NCBI GenBank assembly: GCA_030159075.1
Contig: BROG01000446.1
Span: forward strand, 450,001-514,000
Origin: Atrina japonica
Lineage: Eukaryota; Mollusca; Bivalvia; Pterioida; Pinnidae
Reading direction: 5' to 3'
DNA: 64,000 bases
Part shown: in pieces, positions 13,735-24,624 of the stretch
How the letters are laid out: every line of letters begins with the position of its first letter
Position numbering within the stretch: the first letter of the stretch is position 1
Notes under the pieces: model-generated
What the model saw: only the letters and a program-made list of their open reading frames with translations
Told to the model about the DNA's origin: nothing
The model's database searches: none
Translations under genes and position numbers: made by a program

Positions 13735-13985
13735 ATATCGAAATCACAAATACCAAAGTATAAATCTTCAGGGTGTACAGTATACAATGTACAAATATAA
13801 AAATCTCAGATACCAAAGTATAAATCTTCAGGATGTGCACGATACATATACAAATATAAAAATCTCAGATACCAAAGTATAAATCTTCAGGATGTGCACG
13901 ATACATATACAAATATAAAAATCTCAGATACCAAAGTATAAATATTCAGGCTGTACACGATACAATGTACAAATTTGGTGAATAT
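13735..13985 (-). repeat. Tandem array of family A 3'-terminal sequence, unit about 62 bp
   Basis: Four head-to-tail copies of a unit containing aaaaatctcagatacc, aaagtataaatcttcagg and a divergent spacer (tgtgcacgatacatatacaaat). The first two blocks are exactly the end of the family A 3' tail, seen reversed as tttatactttggtatctgag at the ends of the copies near 16860 and 17490. Only the extreme 3' end has been multiplied. Confidence 0.85.
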
Positions 13986-14251
13986 TTGACAAACATGGAT
14001 TAAGTTTGTAAATAAAATTTGTAAGAAAAAATATTGAATCTAATACAAAATAAAGATTAACATGACGTTTTTAAAGTGATAAAAATGTTTGTTTTGTCAA
14101 ATTTGCATATTGCAGCGTGAATAAGCGCATATTTCGCGTCTTTTGTATTTCAGTCTTTATTTCGAGGAAATAGTAGTCCATTTTATAATATTGCCTTGCA
14201 TACGGTTGTTTCTGGGGTAAAACCATTATATTTTTTATTTCCATTGATGAT

Positions 14252-14287
<36 letters not shown>

Positions 14288-14350
14288 GCGCGCACGAATA
14301 CATATTTCTCTATATAGTTGAATGTATATACATACATATACATACAAACA

Positions 14351-14394
<44 letters not shown>

Positions 14395-15495
14395 TCAATC
14401 ATTTCATCTCCGTCAGGTGGTCCTCAAATTTTGACAAGATATTTCGGTACATTTCATGCTGAATTCTTAGAAAATCGGGCTTTAAACCATGGAGTCTCTC
14501 TCATCTGTGATCAGCGTTTGTTAGAGCTGCGCTGGAACCGCTGAAAGCTGATTTTGTGAGAAAATTTATTTGCGGAAGTCAGGTGGACATTTCCCGGGTA
14601 CTTTGTAATCGTTTTTGATTTGCTTAAAGCCGGTAGTCATTTCACGAGTGTTTCTTCCACCATTTAAACCGGAGGTCATCATATGACACCACTTCGAACA
14701 AAAAATGAACTGGTAAGAGTCCTTGATACATTTTATTGATAAATCAATATATTATGAAAAATATCATTTCTAACTTAGAGTGTATCTTCGGTAAATGAAG
14801 TTGTAGTGCAGCTGCATCAATCCAACCCACGTTTAAAGCAAATCATTGCAATCAAAATCATTAATTTGACATCTTTTTGATAATAGTTCATTATTATTGG
14901 CTATATAATTATCTGTTAACTTTTACTTAACGTTATAAGCATTTGACACCCACTAAGGCGTAAATATTTGATTTATCACATAAATATTGACAAAGTAATA
15001 ATTTAAACATCAAAATTACCATTATCGGAACAAAATACATAAAACTCCATTGATTATTATTACGCCCTTTTATTTATGTAAACGACATGTCCATATGCAA
15101 AGGGTTAAGTACAACAGCCAGTTTATCAAAAACAAAATATATATATAATAATAATAATAAACCTGATATTGAAATGAATCAATAAAAAGTTCTTTTGTTT
15201 TATCGTGAATAAAAATATTTCACGTATACCCATAGACTCTTGTTGGAAATGATACTGTTTGTCAAGGAACGAAGAAAGTAAGAAGTAAGTTTAATACACG
15301 TAATTTCTTCAGTGTTTATGTAACACATGTTATTGTGAAACGTCAATGAGATTGACTTCGATTGAGCAGGTAACGGTGAGGTGATATAGTAGTAGCCAGC
15401 TGGGATATTTAAATGTACCTTTGATAAGGAACTTGTACCGGGACACCAGTTTCAAAGATATAAATTATTTCATTCACAAAGATCGTGTGACTCAA
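13986..15495. other. Intergenic DNA with two microsatellites
   Basis: Contains (CA)n at 14254-14284 and (TC)n at 14350-14396. Between 14400 and 14720 the composition is less AT-rich and could be part of a transcribed or repeated sequence, but no frame or splice pattern is convincing. Nothing else recognised. Confidence 0.5.
14254..14396. repeat. (CA)n and (TC)n microsatellites
   Basis: A pure CA run of about 15 repeats at 14254-14284, and a CT run at 14350-14396 with a single interruption. Apparent open frames through them are artefacts of the repeats. Confidence 0.95.
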
Positions 15496-15504
15496 TCTGC
15501 AAAT

Positions 15505-15825
15505 CATTATAAGCGCTTAATTCAGTGGTAGAGCGTTCCACCAAAAATGATTTAAATCTGAAAATTTTAGATTTAATTTACGGCAATTGAAAATGTTTTA
15601 GTTACATTTTGACGGCTAGTTTTTAACAGTGGAAGAGAGACGCCGATTACAAAATAACCTGGAAAGAAACCACCGGCCTTCCGCAAGTAAACTGGACAAA
15701 TCCCATCCAAAATTCAGCCTTGGTTCCAGCGGAGCTCAAACCTTCTGACTGACTAGATGTGAAAGACTTCCTGGTTCCAGGTTCAATGCTCTAACCACTC
15801 GGCTCCTGAGTTCGAAAACTGAGAT
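15505..15825. repeat. tRNA-like (SINE-type) Pol III heads
   Basis: At 15518-15537 the plus strand reads ttaattcagtggtagagcg, close to the A box and D arm of a tRNA. Near 15790-15810 the minus strand reads gccgagtggttagagc, which resembles the A box of tRNA-Ser or tRNA-Leu. Neither folds into a complete tRNA in my reading, and no good B box at the right distance was found. Best explained as two degenerate tRNA-derived SINE heads in opposite orientation, not as tRNA genes. Confidence 0.4.
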
Positions 15826-15829
15826 GTTA

Positions 15830-16585
15830 TCAGGGAATCAGGTCATATTTAACACCTCCTGAAATAGAAGTGACTGTTCCTTCACCGGAAGCGCTCGGCA
15901 ACAGAAGCGATATTCGCAGTTCTATCGGAGAAAAATTTAAAAGCAATACCCCCTGTCTCGTCAATGGTGGCACGTGAAAAGCTACCACTGCAATGACGTA
16001 ATTCGAAAAATACTTGGCACTTACCTATAGATAGTAACGTGCACTTGTAAGTGAAAGACTTCTTAGCAGGAAGTAAAGTCACACCAGTATTAATTCGCAC
16101 AATAGACAAAAACTAAAAATAAACAAACATCAATTAAAAGAATATACACACACATGATCGAATAAACAATACAAACCATTATACACAAATTAACAAACAA
16201 GCGATTTCTTTTCTGTACATTGTATTACCTGTCGCATTGAGAATTTACCTGAGTTTATGAACACATATAATCAATATTATACATATATTTGATAAATAGG
16301 ATTAAAGTTTCATTTTGGTTGCACTTAGAAATTTTACTTTTAATTTCTATCATTTCAACCGTTCATTACTTTGCAGCGTTTATTTATTTATGACACAATT
16401 GCTGATTGGTCTGAATCTTATCCAATGCGCGGCGTGCAGGTGTTCCCTGTCATAAAAAGATAAGAATCCGGTGCATACACGTTCCAAGGAAATTGGTTTT
16501 AAATGATCTTCAATGACACAATGATGCATTACTTCGCTTTCATTATGTTTACTGGTTACTGTATAAAGATTAATGGTTCTGATGA
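15830..16585. other. Intergenic DNA, no gene recognised
   Basis: A minus-strand open frame of 75 codons at 15882-16109 borders the SINE-like segment and may belong to the same repeat; it has no recognisable domain. The remainder is AT-rich with no feature I can name. Confidence 0.4.
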
Positions 16586-16589
16586 TCCG

Positions 16590-16885
16590 ATATACCAGGG
16601 CTTGTTTGCGATTACTCTGTTTCAGTGGGTGAAATGTTGAGTTGCCTTTTCGTTGGCGGTCGTTGAGACGTCTGCACCAATTATGACGAGGATTCGTTCC
16701 TCACGTATTTCATTTGGACTTGACTGTGGATTCACGGCGGGTGTAATCAGTCGACAGTGGATGCTTACTCCTCCATGGCACCTGATCCCACCTCTTGGTT
16801 TCCAAGGTCCGTGTTTGTCCATTTTTGCGGATTGTCCTGGACTCCTTCAAGATTTATACTTTGGTATCTGAGATGTTTTATATTA
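16590..16885 (+). mobile_element. Family A 3' end fragment
   Basis: It starts in the last codons of the RT remnant (cttgtttgcgattactctgtttcagt), continues through gacgaggattcgttcctcacg, ggatgcttactcctccatggcacctgatccc and ggtttccaaggtccg, and ends with tttatactttggtatctgag. All blocks are shared with the other family A tails. Confidence 0.85.
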
Positions 16886-16904
16886 GTAAGAATCCTGATT
16901 TCTG

Positions 16905-17205
16905 ATATGAAATGCCCCTCTCAGGAATGCTTGAAAGTAATTTGGAAAATGACCATATACAGTGATTACATTTCGTCTATAATATTTAGAACTAACAGAT
17001 GTTATTTTCACCGAACTGGAGAGGTTTCCATATCGCATTTACTACGGCTGCGTAGTGTTGGCAGAGGACGCTGACTCCTTCCGGACACCTGGTCCTATCC
17101 TGTTTGGGATTAACAATTGTTCTTCATGTTGATACTTGTATATCTGAGTTGACGTGTTCTATGGACTTCGAGTTTCGAGTATGCATTGGTATTTCTCCCG
17201 TTTTA
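16905..17205 (+). mobile_element. Family B 3' end fragment
   Basis: It contains tttcaccgaactggagaggtttccatat, ccttccggacacctggtcctatcc, gggatt and a cttcatgttgatac block, ending in a gcattggtatttctcc stretch. These match the tails near 4900-5115 and 20640-20780, and the reversed ones near 26220-26460 and 32280-32450. Confidence 0.75.
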
Positions 17206-17374
17206 GTTGTTAGCTACTATAACACAGTACTAAAATACTTCAAAATTGTTTAAACACTTATTGATTATGACATTTTGTATAATGTGTATAGATACCAGAA
17301 AATAATGTATATCCCAAAATATACGACATAGTATACATGGGAATAATTCTGTAAATACAGTTTCTAATCTTTCT

Positions 17375-17530
17375 AAGGGGATGCTTACTCCTCCATGGCA
17401 CCTGATCTCAGCTCTTGGTTTCCAGAGGTCCGTGTTTGTCCATTTTTTTTTTACCGGATTTGTATCTATGTTCTGGACATTCTATTGATTTATACTTTGG
17501 TATCTGAGATTTTTTATATTCTATAGATAT
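17375..17530 (+). mobile_element. Family A extreme 3' end
   Basis: Only the last 150 bases of the family A tail are present, from ggggatgcttactcctccatggcac to gatttatactttggtatctgag. It follows an AT-rich spacer and lacks the upstream half of the tail found at 16590-16885. Confidence 0.8.
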
Positions 17531-17559
17531 CAACTGCTAAAAGGAAAATATCAAAACAT

Positions 17560-19060
17560 TGACACTTCCTGTTTACAAATTCCCAATTACACAAACAGTA
17601 GGCCCATAGGGCCCTAAATCGTTCATCTGAGTAAAATGTGAAAAGAACAACCAGTAACATATGTAGGATATATCAATCACACAATACATTTAGCACTCTA
17701 ACATATTCCATAGTAGTGGGGAATGGTCCTATAGAATGTGTATGCCAAACGAGAATCACCTATGCGGGCTATCATGCCCAATCCCGCATTATGTTTTGCA
17801 AAAAAAACTGCAAAACTAGTACAGAACCATGATACTTCATTCCTGCCACGCTTCATCAAAATCCATCGATAGTGTCTTGATACTTGCATTACACAAATCG
17901 AACAAAGAAATCACACAAATTGAATGAAAATGACAAAGTCCAAAGAAGACGTCAAATTTGATTACAAAATAAACACAAAAGAATAAAAGATTCTTTCAAG
18001 ATCCATGCAGACAACCCTGATCCAATCTGTTTGCATATGTATGCAGATGGAATAAAGGAAGGGTTTCTAAAAGGAGGAGACCCCTGCCTGTTTGCCCTAC
18101 CCGGGACCCTCAATGGTTCCGGTCAAAACAATCACACATGTAGGGGACCATAACGAATTTATTCCCAATATGTTTCATCAAAATCCCTTCAGTTGCATAA
18201 GGAACAAGCTGACCTCTTTCCATTTTGCAGTCTTTGAACATCGATAAAGAATTCTAGAAATTAGATTTTTCTTTGCAATTATATCACAGAAACATTGTTT
18301 TCCTAATTACAGGTAAAACTCATAAAATGAATGCATTATAGTTACCCAATGGTGAGAAAGTCAAAAGAATACACATGTAATTGACTAAAAATGAGAATTT
18401 TTGAAAAGAAATTAAAACACACCAAAAGGCAATTTCCGACTTCTACGTATAACACAAACTTGAAAAATAAATTTATGCAAATCACTCAGATGCAATTAGT
18501 TTTTCAATTTATGCAGCGGATCTTTCAACCGATCTTGATGAAAACACAAACTTGTTACAGGATATTTCCTGTAAATTTTCGTCAAGATCCTTTGGTTTCC
18601 AAAAACAAGATGACTATAAAAAATTACCCCTTTCTATTTTACAGTCTGAAAAAATTCATCAAATGTCTCTCACAAAAGCATGTCCACCCAATTACAGATA
18701 AAATGTATGCAGGAATGTTAATAATTAATTACTTTAAAACGACATAAAAAGCCGCAGCGAAATAAATTTTCCAATATCATAAAAAAAACAAAAAAAACCC
18801 TGGAATAATGCATACATGAAGATTACACAGATGCGATTATTTTTTTTCTATTCATGCAAAGATTTTGGGCGAGATGATTTTCAAAAAGGGATACCCTTTG
18901 GGATATATTTCATCAGAACCGAGATCCACCCCTCAGCCTGTATTGCTGAATAACTTGGAAGAGGGCATGAGAAACGTAACCGTTTCATGTAAAGTCTCGC
19001 CCATTTGCCTTCAACATTGTCGTCGTAATAGGCAAAAAATGTGAACCATTTATGGAATAA
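17560..19060. repeat. Dispersed non-coding repeat region (family D)
   Basis: Several loosely repeated blocks: ttcatcaaaatcc near 17850 and 18175; aagatgactataaaaaattacccctttc near 18606 resembling acctctttccattttgcagtc near 18210; and cacattaca or aatcacac motifs. The pattern of short phrases recurring every 200-400 bp fits the AT-rich bivalve interspersed repeats. The open frame at 18391-18747 has no domain signature and is treated as chance. Confidence 0.4.
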
Positions 19061-19134
19061 TAACAACAGTTCACCTTAGCAAAAGGTTCAATTGAGCTAA
19101 AATTGAAATAAAAATCTGGAATGTCAATACACTA

Positions 19135-19345
19135 AAAGTCATCTACATCTAAGATAAGATAGCCATCTTTTTACGGTGGTTACTCTTAGACAGATTTTGG
19201 CTATACGTTTAGATTTATTATTTGGCCTTGTCTGATACCAGTTTATCTTTAGAAAATCTGATGAAGTCTTATTGACAGTAACAATCGTCTTGAGGATTAT
19301 AACTTTAGTATTATGTTTAATATTTAAAATCATGTATAACAGGTC
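19135..19345 (-). repeat. Family C repeat, minus-strand copy
   Basis: On the minus strand it carries the family C core: ggtatcagacaaggccaaataat, then aatctgtctaagagtaaccac, gatggctatctta. The same order is found in the tandem copies at 23617-24395 and at 26890-27130. Confidence 0.7.
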
Positions 19346-19784
19346 GACCCACCAGAATTAAATGACGGATCCTAAATGTGTGATGAATCATTTTCAAAGG
19401 CAAATGTTCGAACGCGTCATTGCGAACGTCAACAGCTTCAAATAGAATGTTATCTCGGGTATCAAATTGGTTGTTTCGCAAACATTCACGTATATACACG
19501 TGGCTGCGCCACAAAAAATTCTTTCTTGTACTTGATGCGATAGGCAAAAATGTGAATTAAAATTCAAACTGGGTTCCGCACATACAAAATAAATTTTGTA
19601 ATACAAAAGATTGGAAGTTTAAATGACATGAATATACTACAATAATTTACAAACATACATATAATTCATTTTTGAATATCTTAAACTTGTGTTCTTGTAG
19701 ACGTTAAACGTTTATAACACTCACTGCGTTGGCTTCATTGGTTCCATGGAACAGACCAAAACGAAAAATCATTATATACGATAT

Positions 19785-20190
19785 CAAAATCACAGATACC
19801 AGGGTATACATCTTCAGAATGTCAGGATACAGTATAAATAATCTGGTGAATTTTGGACAAATACACAGAAATAAAGAGGTGGGATCAGGAGTAAGCATCC
19901 TTTGTTGACCAGTCATACTCGCCGTGAGCTCAAAGTCTGATTCAAATGAAATATATGACGAATAAATCCTCGTCGCAATTGGCACATACGACGCCACAAC
20001 GGCTACCTAAGCGCTAACAGATATCTCAACATTTAATTTAGTGAAATATAGTAGCTGCAAACATGGTATTTATAGTGACTGTAAAATTTGCGGAATGTTG
20101 ACATCAAGCGCGATTCTCAATATCCCTATGACAATAACTTAGTTAGTAGTTTCCCTCTGTATATGAAATGTTCATGTAGAACACGCACTG
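19785..20190 (-). mobile_element. Family A 3' fragment with RT end
   Basis: On the minus strand it has the end of the RT domain (20060-20190, gttgacatcaagcgcg block), then the tail with gacgaggatttattcgtcat, ggatgcttactcctgatccc and a terminal tctgtgattttgatat. It is more diverged than neighbouring copies. Confidence 0.75.
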
Positions 20191-20194
20191 GCAT

Positions 20195-20510
20195 ATATAA
20201 AAAAATCAGATACCAAAGTATAAATCAATAGAATGTCCAGGACATATATACAAATCCGGTAAAATGGACAAACACGGACCTCTGGAAACCAAGAGGTGGG
20301 ATCAGGTGCCATGAAAGAGTAAACATCCCCTGTCGACCGGTCACACTCGCCGTGAGTCCACAATCAAGTCCAATGAAACACGTGAGGAGTGTATCCACGT
20401 CACAATTGGTACAGACGTCTCAACAACCTCCAACGAAAAGGCAACTCAACATTTCACTTAGTGAAACAGAGTAGTCGCATATCGGATCATTCGTGATATA
20501 TAGGCATCAT
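20195..20510 (-). mobile_element. Family A 3' end fragment
   Basis: It has the whole tail on the minus strand, from the aaatgttgagttgccttttcg block (near 20450) through gacgtggatacactcctcacg, cctgatcccacctcttggtttcc and the terminal tttatactttggtatctga. It lies directly beside another family A fragment in the same orientation. Confidence 0.85.
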
Positions 20511-20579
20511 ATGCAGGCAATAGCGAAGGGAATAGGTCTGGTCTTGAGTAACAGAATCTTACCTGTTATACATGATTAT

Positions 20580-20785
20580 AAATATTATAAACATAATACT
20601 AAAGTTATAATGGTCAAGATGATCGTTTCTGTCAATTAGACTTCATCAGACACCTGGTCTTATACCGTTTGGGATTCTTTATTGTTCTTCATGCAGAGAC
20701 CATTTGCACATCTAATTCGTCGTGTTATAATGGACTTGAGTTTTGATTATTGATGGGTACTTCTTCAGTTTGACTTAGTCTATCT
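20580..20785 (+). mobile_element. Family C fragment joined to a family B 3' fragment
   Basis: At 20580-20650 the family C opening aatattataaacataatac and agacttcatcag are visible. At once after comes the family B tail (cacctggtcttataccgtttgggatt, cttcatgcagagac, gatgggtacttcttc). The join suggests one repeat inserted into the other. Confidence 0.6.
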
Positions 20786-20799
20786 GCCACAATCGTATA

Positions 20800-21955
20800 C
20801 ATTAATTGTTTCCTACATATGTTTATATGTTTCTTTCAAATGATGGTAAATGCACGTGTCACAGGTGTACAATGATGACAAAATTGACAAAACAGATAAT
20901 TATTCATTATGTTATGCATGTATAATTGTGGTAATATTCAATGCACTTCAACGGATAAGAATTTCATTGTAATTTTTCTACATCTAGTGTGACACATGAG
21001 TTTTCTATCTTTTCATTTTACTAAGACTGAAGGTATTTTTATCATACAGTTTAGTACTCATCATTAACAGTATCAAGTTACAGTTTTATATAAAAAAGAT
21101 GCTCAAGACGATCGTTTTTGCCAACAGAACGAAGCCATATAAAACATATACGTATTAGATATTTAACAATTAGTGCTAAAATTAACTTAATTTTCTTTAT
21201 ATAATAGAATGAGTTTTACGAGAAGGAGAATGTATGTTATATAACTGTAAAAAAGATTAATTCCTAATTTTATGGAAAATTATGGAAATTTAAATATCTA
21301 TTGTTTGATTTGTGATCTTATTATGATCCAAATCATTAGAATGACTATTATCTTAGTACAGTTACGGTGATTCATTTGAGTATTTGAATGACAATGCAAT
21401 GAAATTTTGTCGTTTTACATAAATAAGGTTCAACGTAGGTTCAATTAATCAAATGATGGTAACGATAAACAACAGTACGGAATTGTTAATGATGATTTGT
21501 ACAAATTATCCGGAGATATACATGATAAAACCTCACTGCAATTATAAATGTGGTAAATAGTTAGATATCATGTAAATCCAGAAAGCGTACGATTATCGGA
21601 CAAGTGGTAAATGATTGACTTCCACTGGAACAGCAGTTGAACGGCTGTGACAAATGTTCATAGTGGCTCAGGGCTTATTATATCTGTGATGTACTGCGAC
21701 TTAAATCCAGTGGAATGTTAGTTTGCATAGTTGTAATCAAGATTTGGATATATATCTAATTACCGTGTCCTTACACAACTTGCAGAATTTTACATAAATG
21801 TTTTGGACATATAAATAACGAAAACGGGATTCAAATAATGTTGCAATAAGCATGGTATACAGACTGAAACCACTTTAAGACATGTATAATTAAACATTTG
21901 ACGATATGGTTGGCACAGGGAGTTTCTGAAAGTAACTATTGAATAGAAAAAAGAT
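20800..21955. other. Upstream region of the GPCR gene, AT-rich
   Basis: No coding frame. A family C-like scrap lies near 21060-21130 (gctcaagacgatcgtttttgcc). Repeated gatgg and aatgatggta phrases near 21450-21490. Any promoter of the downstream receptor should lie here, but I see no TATA box at a position that decides a start. Confidence 0.5.
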
Positions 21956-21959
21956 TGAC

Positions 21960-23093
21960 ATGGATCTACGGAAGACGGAAATCATTCCTTTGAAACAAAA
22001 TCTAAGTGGAGCAGGTGGCCATGGACAAAACAATGGATATACAATCGTTCACGGCTACATAAGTGGATTTGTATGTATCATTGGCATTCTTGGAAACGTC
22101 TTCAATATTATAGTTTGGACTAAGTCCAGTCATTCATCTTCTGCAAATTACATTCTCACAGCATTATCTGTTTCTGATCTTTTAACAGTGTCATTCTATG
22201 TTATTTTTACCGTTTATATATTCGTCGTGACGGGACCAAATGATACATTTTACCATTCAGAGGCAGGGATATATTTGACTCTCGTCTGCTTCCATGCGTT
22301 TATTGTTTCTTGTCTTTTATCCAGTTTTTTCACAATCACTCTTGCCGTTTTCCGATATATAAAAATCAGTAGACCACTGGAGTCCCGGAAGGTTTGTAGT
22401 CTCCACAGAGCAAAACTTGCAATATTCCTGGTATACCTATCCGTCAATATCTTCGTTATTCCTTTTTATTTCTATTACGATGTTCATGACTTGTCAAAGG
22501 AAAATAATCCAAATGGATATTGGATTCATAAAACAGATTTTGCCATTCACCACGAACAGTCATACCAAGTAGTAAGCTTGTGGTTGGCTGGAATAATTAT
22601 GAAACTTGTCCCTTGTATGGCTTTGATAGTCGTTAGCATCTATATGATATTTGCTCTGAAGGGTGCAGGGGAAACACAGAGGACGTTGGTAACTACAGGA
22701 AATGCTTGTAAACTGAATCAGATAAACTCCGATACCTACAGACGAACATCATTAATGCTGATAACTATTTTGATAATATATGCATTGACATCGCTACCTA
22801 TCGGAATAACATCCTTTGTCGGTGCTTTGATGGGTGGAGAAGGTGAATATTTTTATTTCCTTGGATACAGTCACGCCGGATGTGGTCTGGACTTGTTTCC
22901 TTTGACAAATGCGACATTAAATTTTTTTGTATATCTGATAATGTGCGAACAGTACAGGAGAAATTTTAAATTTTATATTCTGCGTCAAATCGTGACTGAA
23001 CACTTTCACACGATGATTAGTACGGCTGTAAGTGATGGCAGTATCGCTATTAAAATACAAAACGAAAGAATACGCATGCATCATACAAGTTAG
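21960..23093 (+). CDS. Rhodopsin-class G protein-coupled receptor, myosuppressin/FMRFamide (DMSR)-like
   Basis: Seven-helix receptor of 377 residues in one exon, expected in the plasma membrane and coupling a small neuropeptide to G proteins. Helix 1 (about 30-54) has G-N at 45-46; helix 2 (64-90) has L-S-V-S-D-L-L; helix 3 ends in F-R-Y-I at 131-134, in place of D-R-Y; helices 4 (152-172), 5 (204-233, with P-C in the middle) and 6 (263-290, with L-P) follow; helix 7 has N-A-T-L-N-F-F-V-Y at 317-325, a variant of N-P-x-x-Y. The layout T-x-T-L-A-V-x-R-Y-I resembles the DMSR/sex-peptide-receptor group. I see no cysteine in extracellular loop 2. N-L-S at 14-16 may be glycosylated. I chose the ATG at 21960; an in-frame TTG lies 21 bases upstream. 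An AATAAA lies near 23184. The ligand is not predictable. Confidence 0.85.
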   Translation: MDLRKTEIIPLKQNLSGAGGHGQNNGYTIVHGYISGFVCIIGILGNVFNIIVWTKSSHSSSANYILTALSVSDLLTVSFYVIFTVYIFVVTGPNDTFYHSEAGIYLTLVCFHAFIVSCLLSSFFTITLAVFRYIKISRPLESRKVCSLHRAKLAIFLVYLSVNIFVIPFYFYYDVHDLSKENNPNGYWIHKTDFAIHHEQSYQVVSLWLAGIIMKLVPCMALIVVSIYMIFALKGAGETQRTLVTTGNACKLNQINSDTYRRTSLMLITILIIYALTSLPIGITSFVGALMGGEGEYFYFLGYSHAGCGLDLFPLTNATLNFFVYLIMCEQYRRNFKFYILRQIVTEHFHTMISTAVSDGSIAIKIQNERIRMHHTS

Positions 23094-23194
23094 TGTGTAC
23101 TTTAAAGAAGATGTCCATTTTCTATGTACTCTACAATAATCCAATCTGAATTAAACAGATATTTTTTTTTCATTAGATAATTAAATAAAGACCG

Positions 23195-24620
23195 GTCAAA
23201 CCCGCCGTGAGTTCACATTCAAGTCCAAATGAATTACGTGAGGAACGAATCCTCGTCACAATTTGTACAGACGTCTCAACAACCGCCAACGAAAAGGCAA
23301 CTCAAAATTTCACTCAGTGAAACAGAGTAATCGCAAACAAGACTATTATACCGACCGTAAAATTTGCGGAACGTTGACATCAAGTGCGGTTTTCGATATC
23401 TTTGTGTCAATAATTTGCCAATGAGTAGTTTACATCTGTATATGAAATGTTCATATGTTGAAAACGCCCTGACATATCGGATCATTTGTGAAATATGAAC
23501 TCCATATGCGGGTGAGTGTGGGATATCACTACTTAAATGTGGAATATTTACGATGGGAAATCCGAAATTGTCGCGTTTGTCGTATAACTTAGTTGCCAAT
23601 TTCCCGTCTGTGTCTATAGTAAATATTATAAACATAATACCAAAGTTATAATGCTCAAGACGATATCGTTTCTGTCAATTAGACTTCATCAGTTGAGCTC
23701 CAATTTGAAAGGTATGTGTATTTTCTAAAGATAAAGTGGTATCATACAAGGCCAAATAATATCTCTAAAAGTATAGCCGAAATCCGTCTAAGAGTAACCA
23801 CTGTAAACAAAAAATGACTATCTTAGCATCAGAAAATTTTCGAATTTAAATGGTGTTATCAGTGCCGAATATTACTTTAGTATAAGATGAACAGCTGGTA
23901 GCGAAATACCAGGTACTAGGTTAATGTATACCCTCGGGGACTCAAACGGTCCACCAGCAGTGGCAACGACCTAGTGGTTATAAATATTATAAACATAATA
24001 CCAAAGTTATAATGCTCAAGACGATATCGTTTATGTCAATTAGACTTCATCAGTTGAGCTCCAATTTGAAAGGTATGTGTATTTTCTAAAGATAAAGTGG
24101 TATCATACAAGGCCAAATAATATCTCTAAAAGTATAGCCGAAATCCGTCTAAGAGTAACCACTGTAAACAAAATGACTATCTTAGCATTAGAAAATTTTC
24201 GAATTTAAATGGTGTTATCAGTGCCGAATATTACTTTAGTATAAGATGAACAGCTGGTAGCGAAATACCAGGTACTAGGTTAATGTATACCCTCGGGGAC
24301 TCAAACGGTCCACCAGCAGTGGCAACGACCTAGTGGTTATAAATATTATAAACATAATACCAAAGTTATAATGCTCAAGACGATATCGTTTCTGTCAATA
24401 AGTGAAATATGAATCGTGTGTGTTTGATTCTGTTGTACTTTAATTTTTAGTTCGCTGGGATATATCGTGTATGAAACTTGTCATTATAAATTGACAAAAC
24501 GTCGTCGATATATCTAAATTTGAAATTAAAGGACAGCGCTATATTTTCCTTTTTTGGATTCAGCAGTTTCTGAATAAAGTCTGCTTCGTAAGAATAAAGG
24601 AACAGGTCGGCCAATTTGAT
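23195..24620 (-). mobile_element. Family A element, minus strand, split by a family C tandem
   Basis: On the minus strand, 24395-24620 holds the RT motif B to motif C region (gccgacctgttcctttattc, then gatatatcgacgacgttttg). Then 23195-23617 holds the C-terminal domain, open over 119 codons at 23276-23635, and the first part of the 3' tail ending at tgaccggtc. Between them lie about 780 bp of family C sequence in tandem. The extreme 3' part of the tail is missing. The RT piece is uninterrupted up to the insertion junction, so the insertion struck a coding region. Confidence 0.8.
23617..24395 (+). repeat. Family C repeat, tandem of about 2.2 units (359-361 bp)
   Basis: The opening aaatattataaacataatac starts at 23621, 23982 and 24341, giving periods of 361 and 359 bases. 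Each full unit runs through gctcaagacgatatcgtttctg, agacttcatcagttgagctcc, gtggtatcatacaaggcc, gtctaagagtaaccactgt and ctcggggactcaaacggtcc to caacgacctagt. The two full copies differ by only a few bases and one A-run length, so the duplication is recent. No open frame of size. Single diverged copies occur across the window. Confidence 0.92.
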
Positions 24621-24624
24621 GTTT

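Noticed and set aside
15518..15590. A functional tRNA gene
   Set aside because: Only the D-arm/A-box region fits; no paired acceptor stem or T arm at the right distance.
16653..17074. Plus-strand frames of 72 and 105 codons
   Set aside because: They cover the 3' untranslated tails of retroelement families A and B and recur, broken, in other copies.
18391..18747. 118-codon plus-strand frame as a gene
   Set aside because: Lysine/glutamine/phenylalanine-rich composition follows the AT-rich repeat; no motif and no ORF conservation with the neighbouring repeat copies.
23617..24395. Long terminal repeats of a retrotransposon
   Set aside because: The near-identical units are directly adjacent with no internal coding region, so they are tandem copies of one short repeat.
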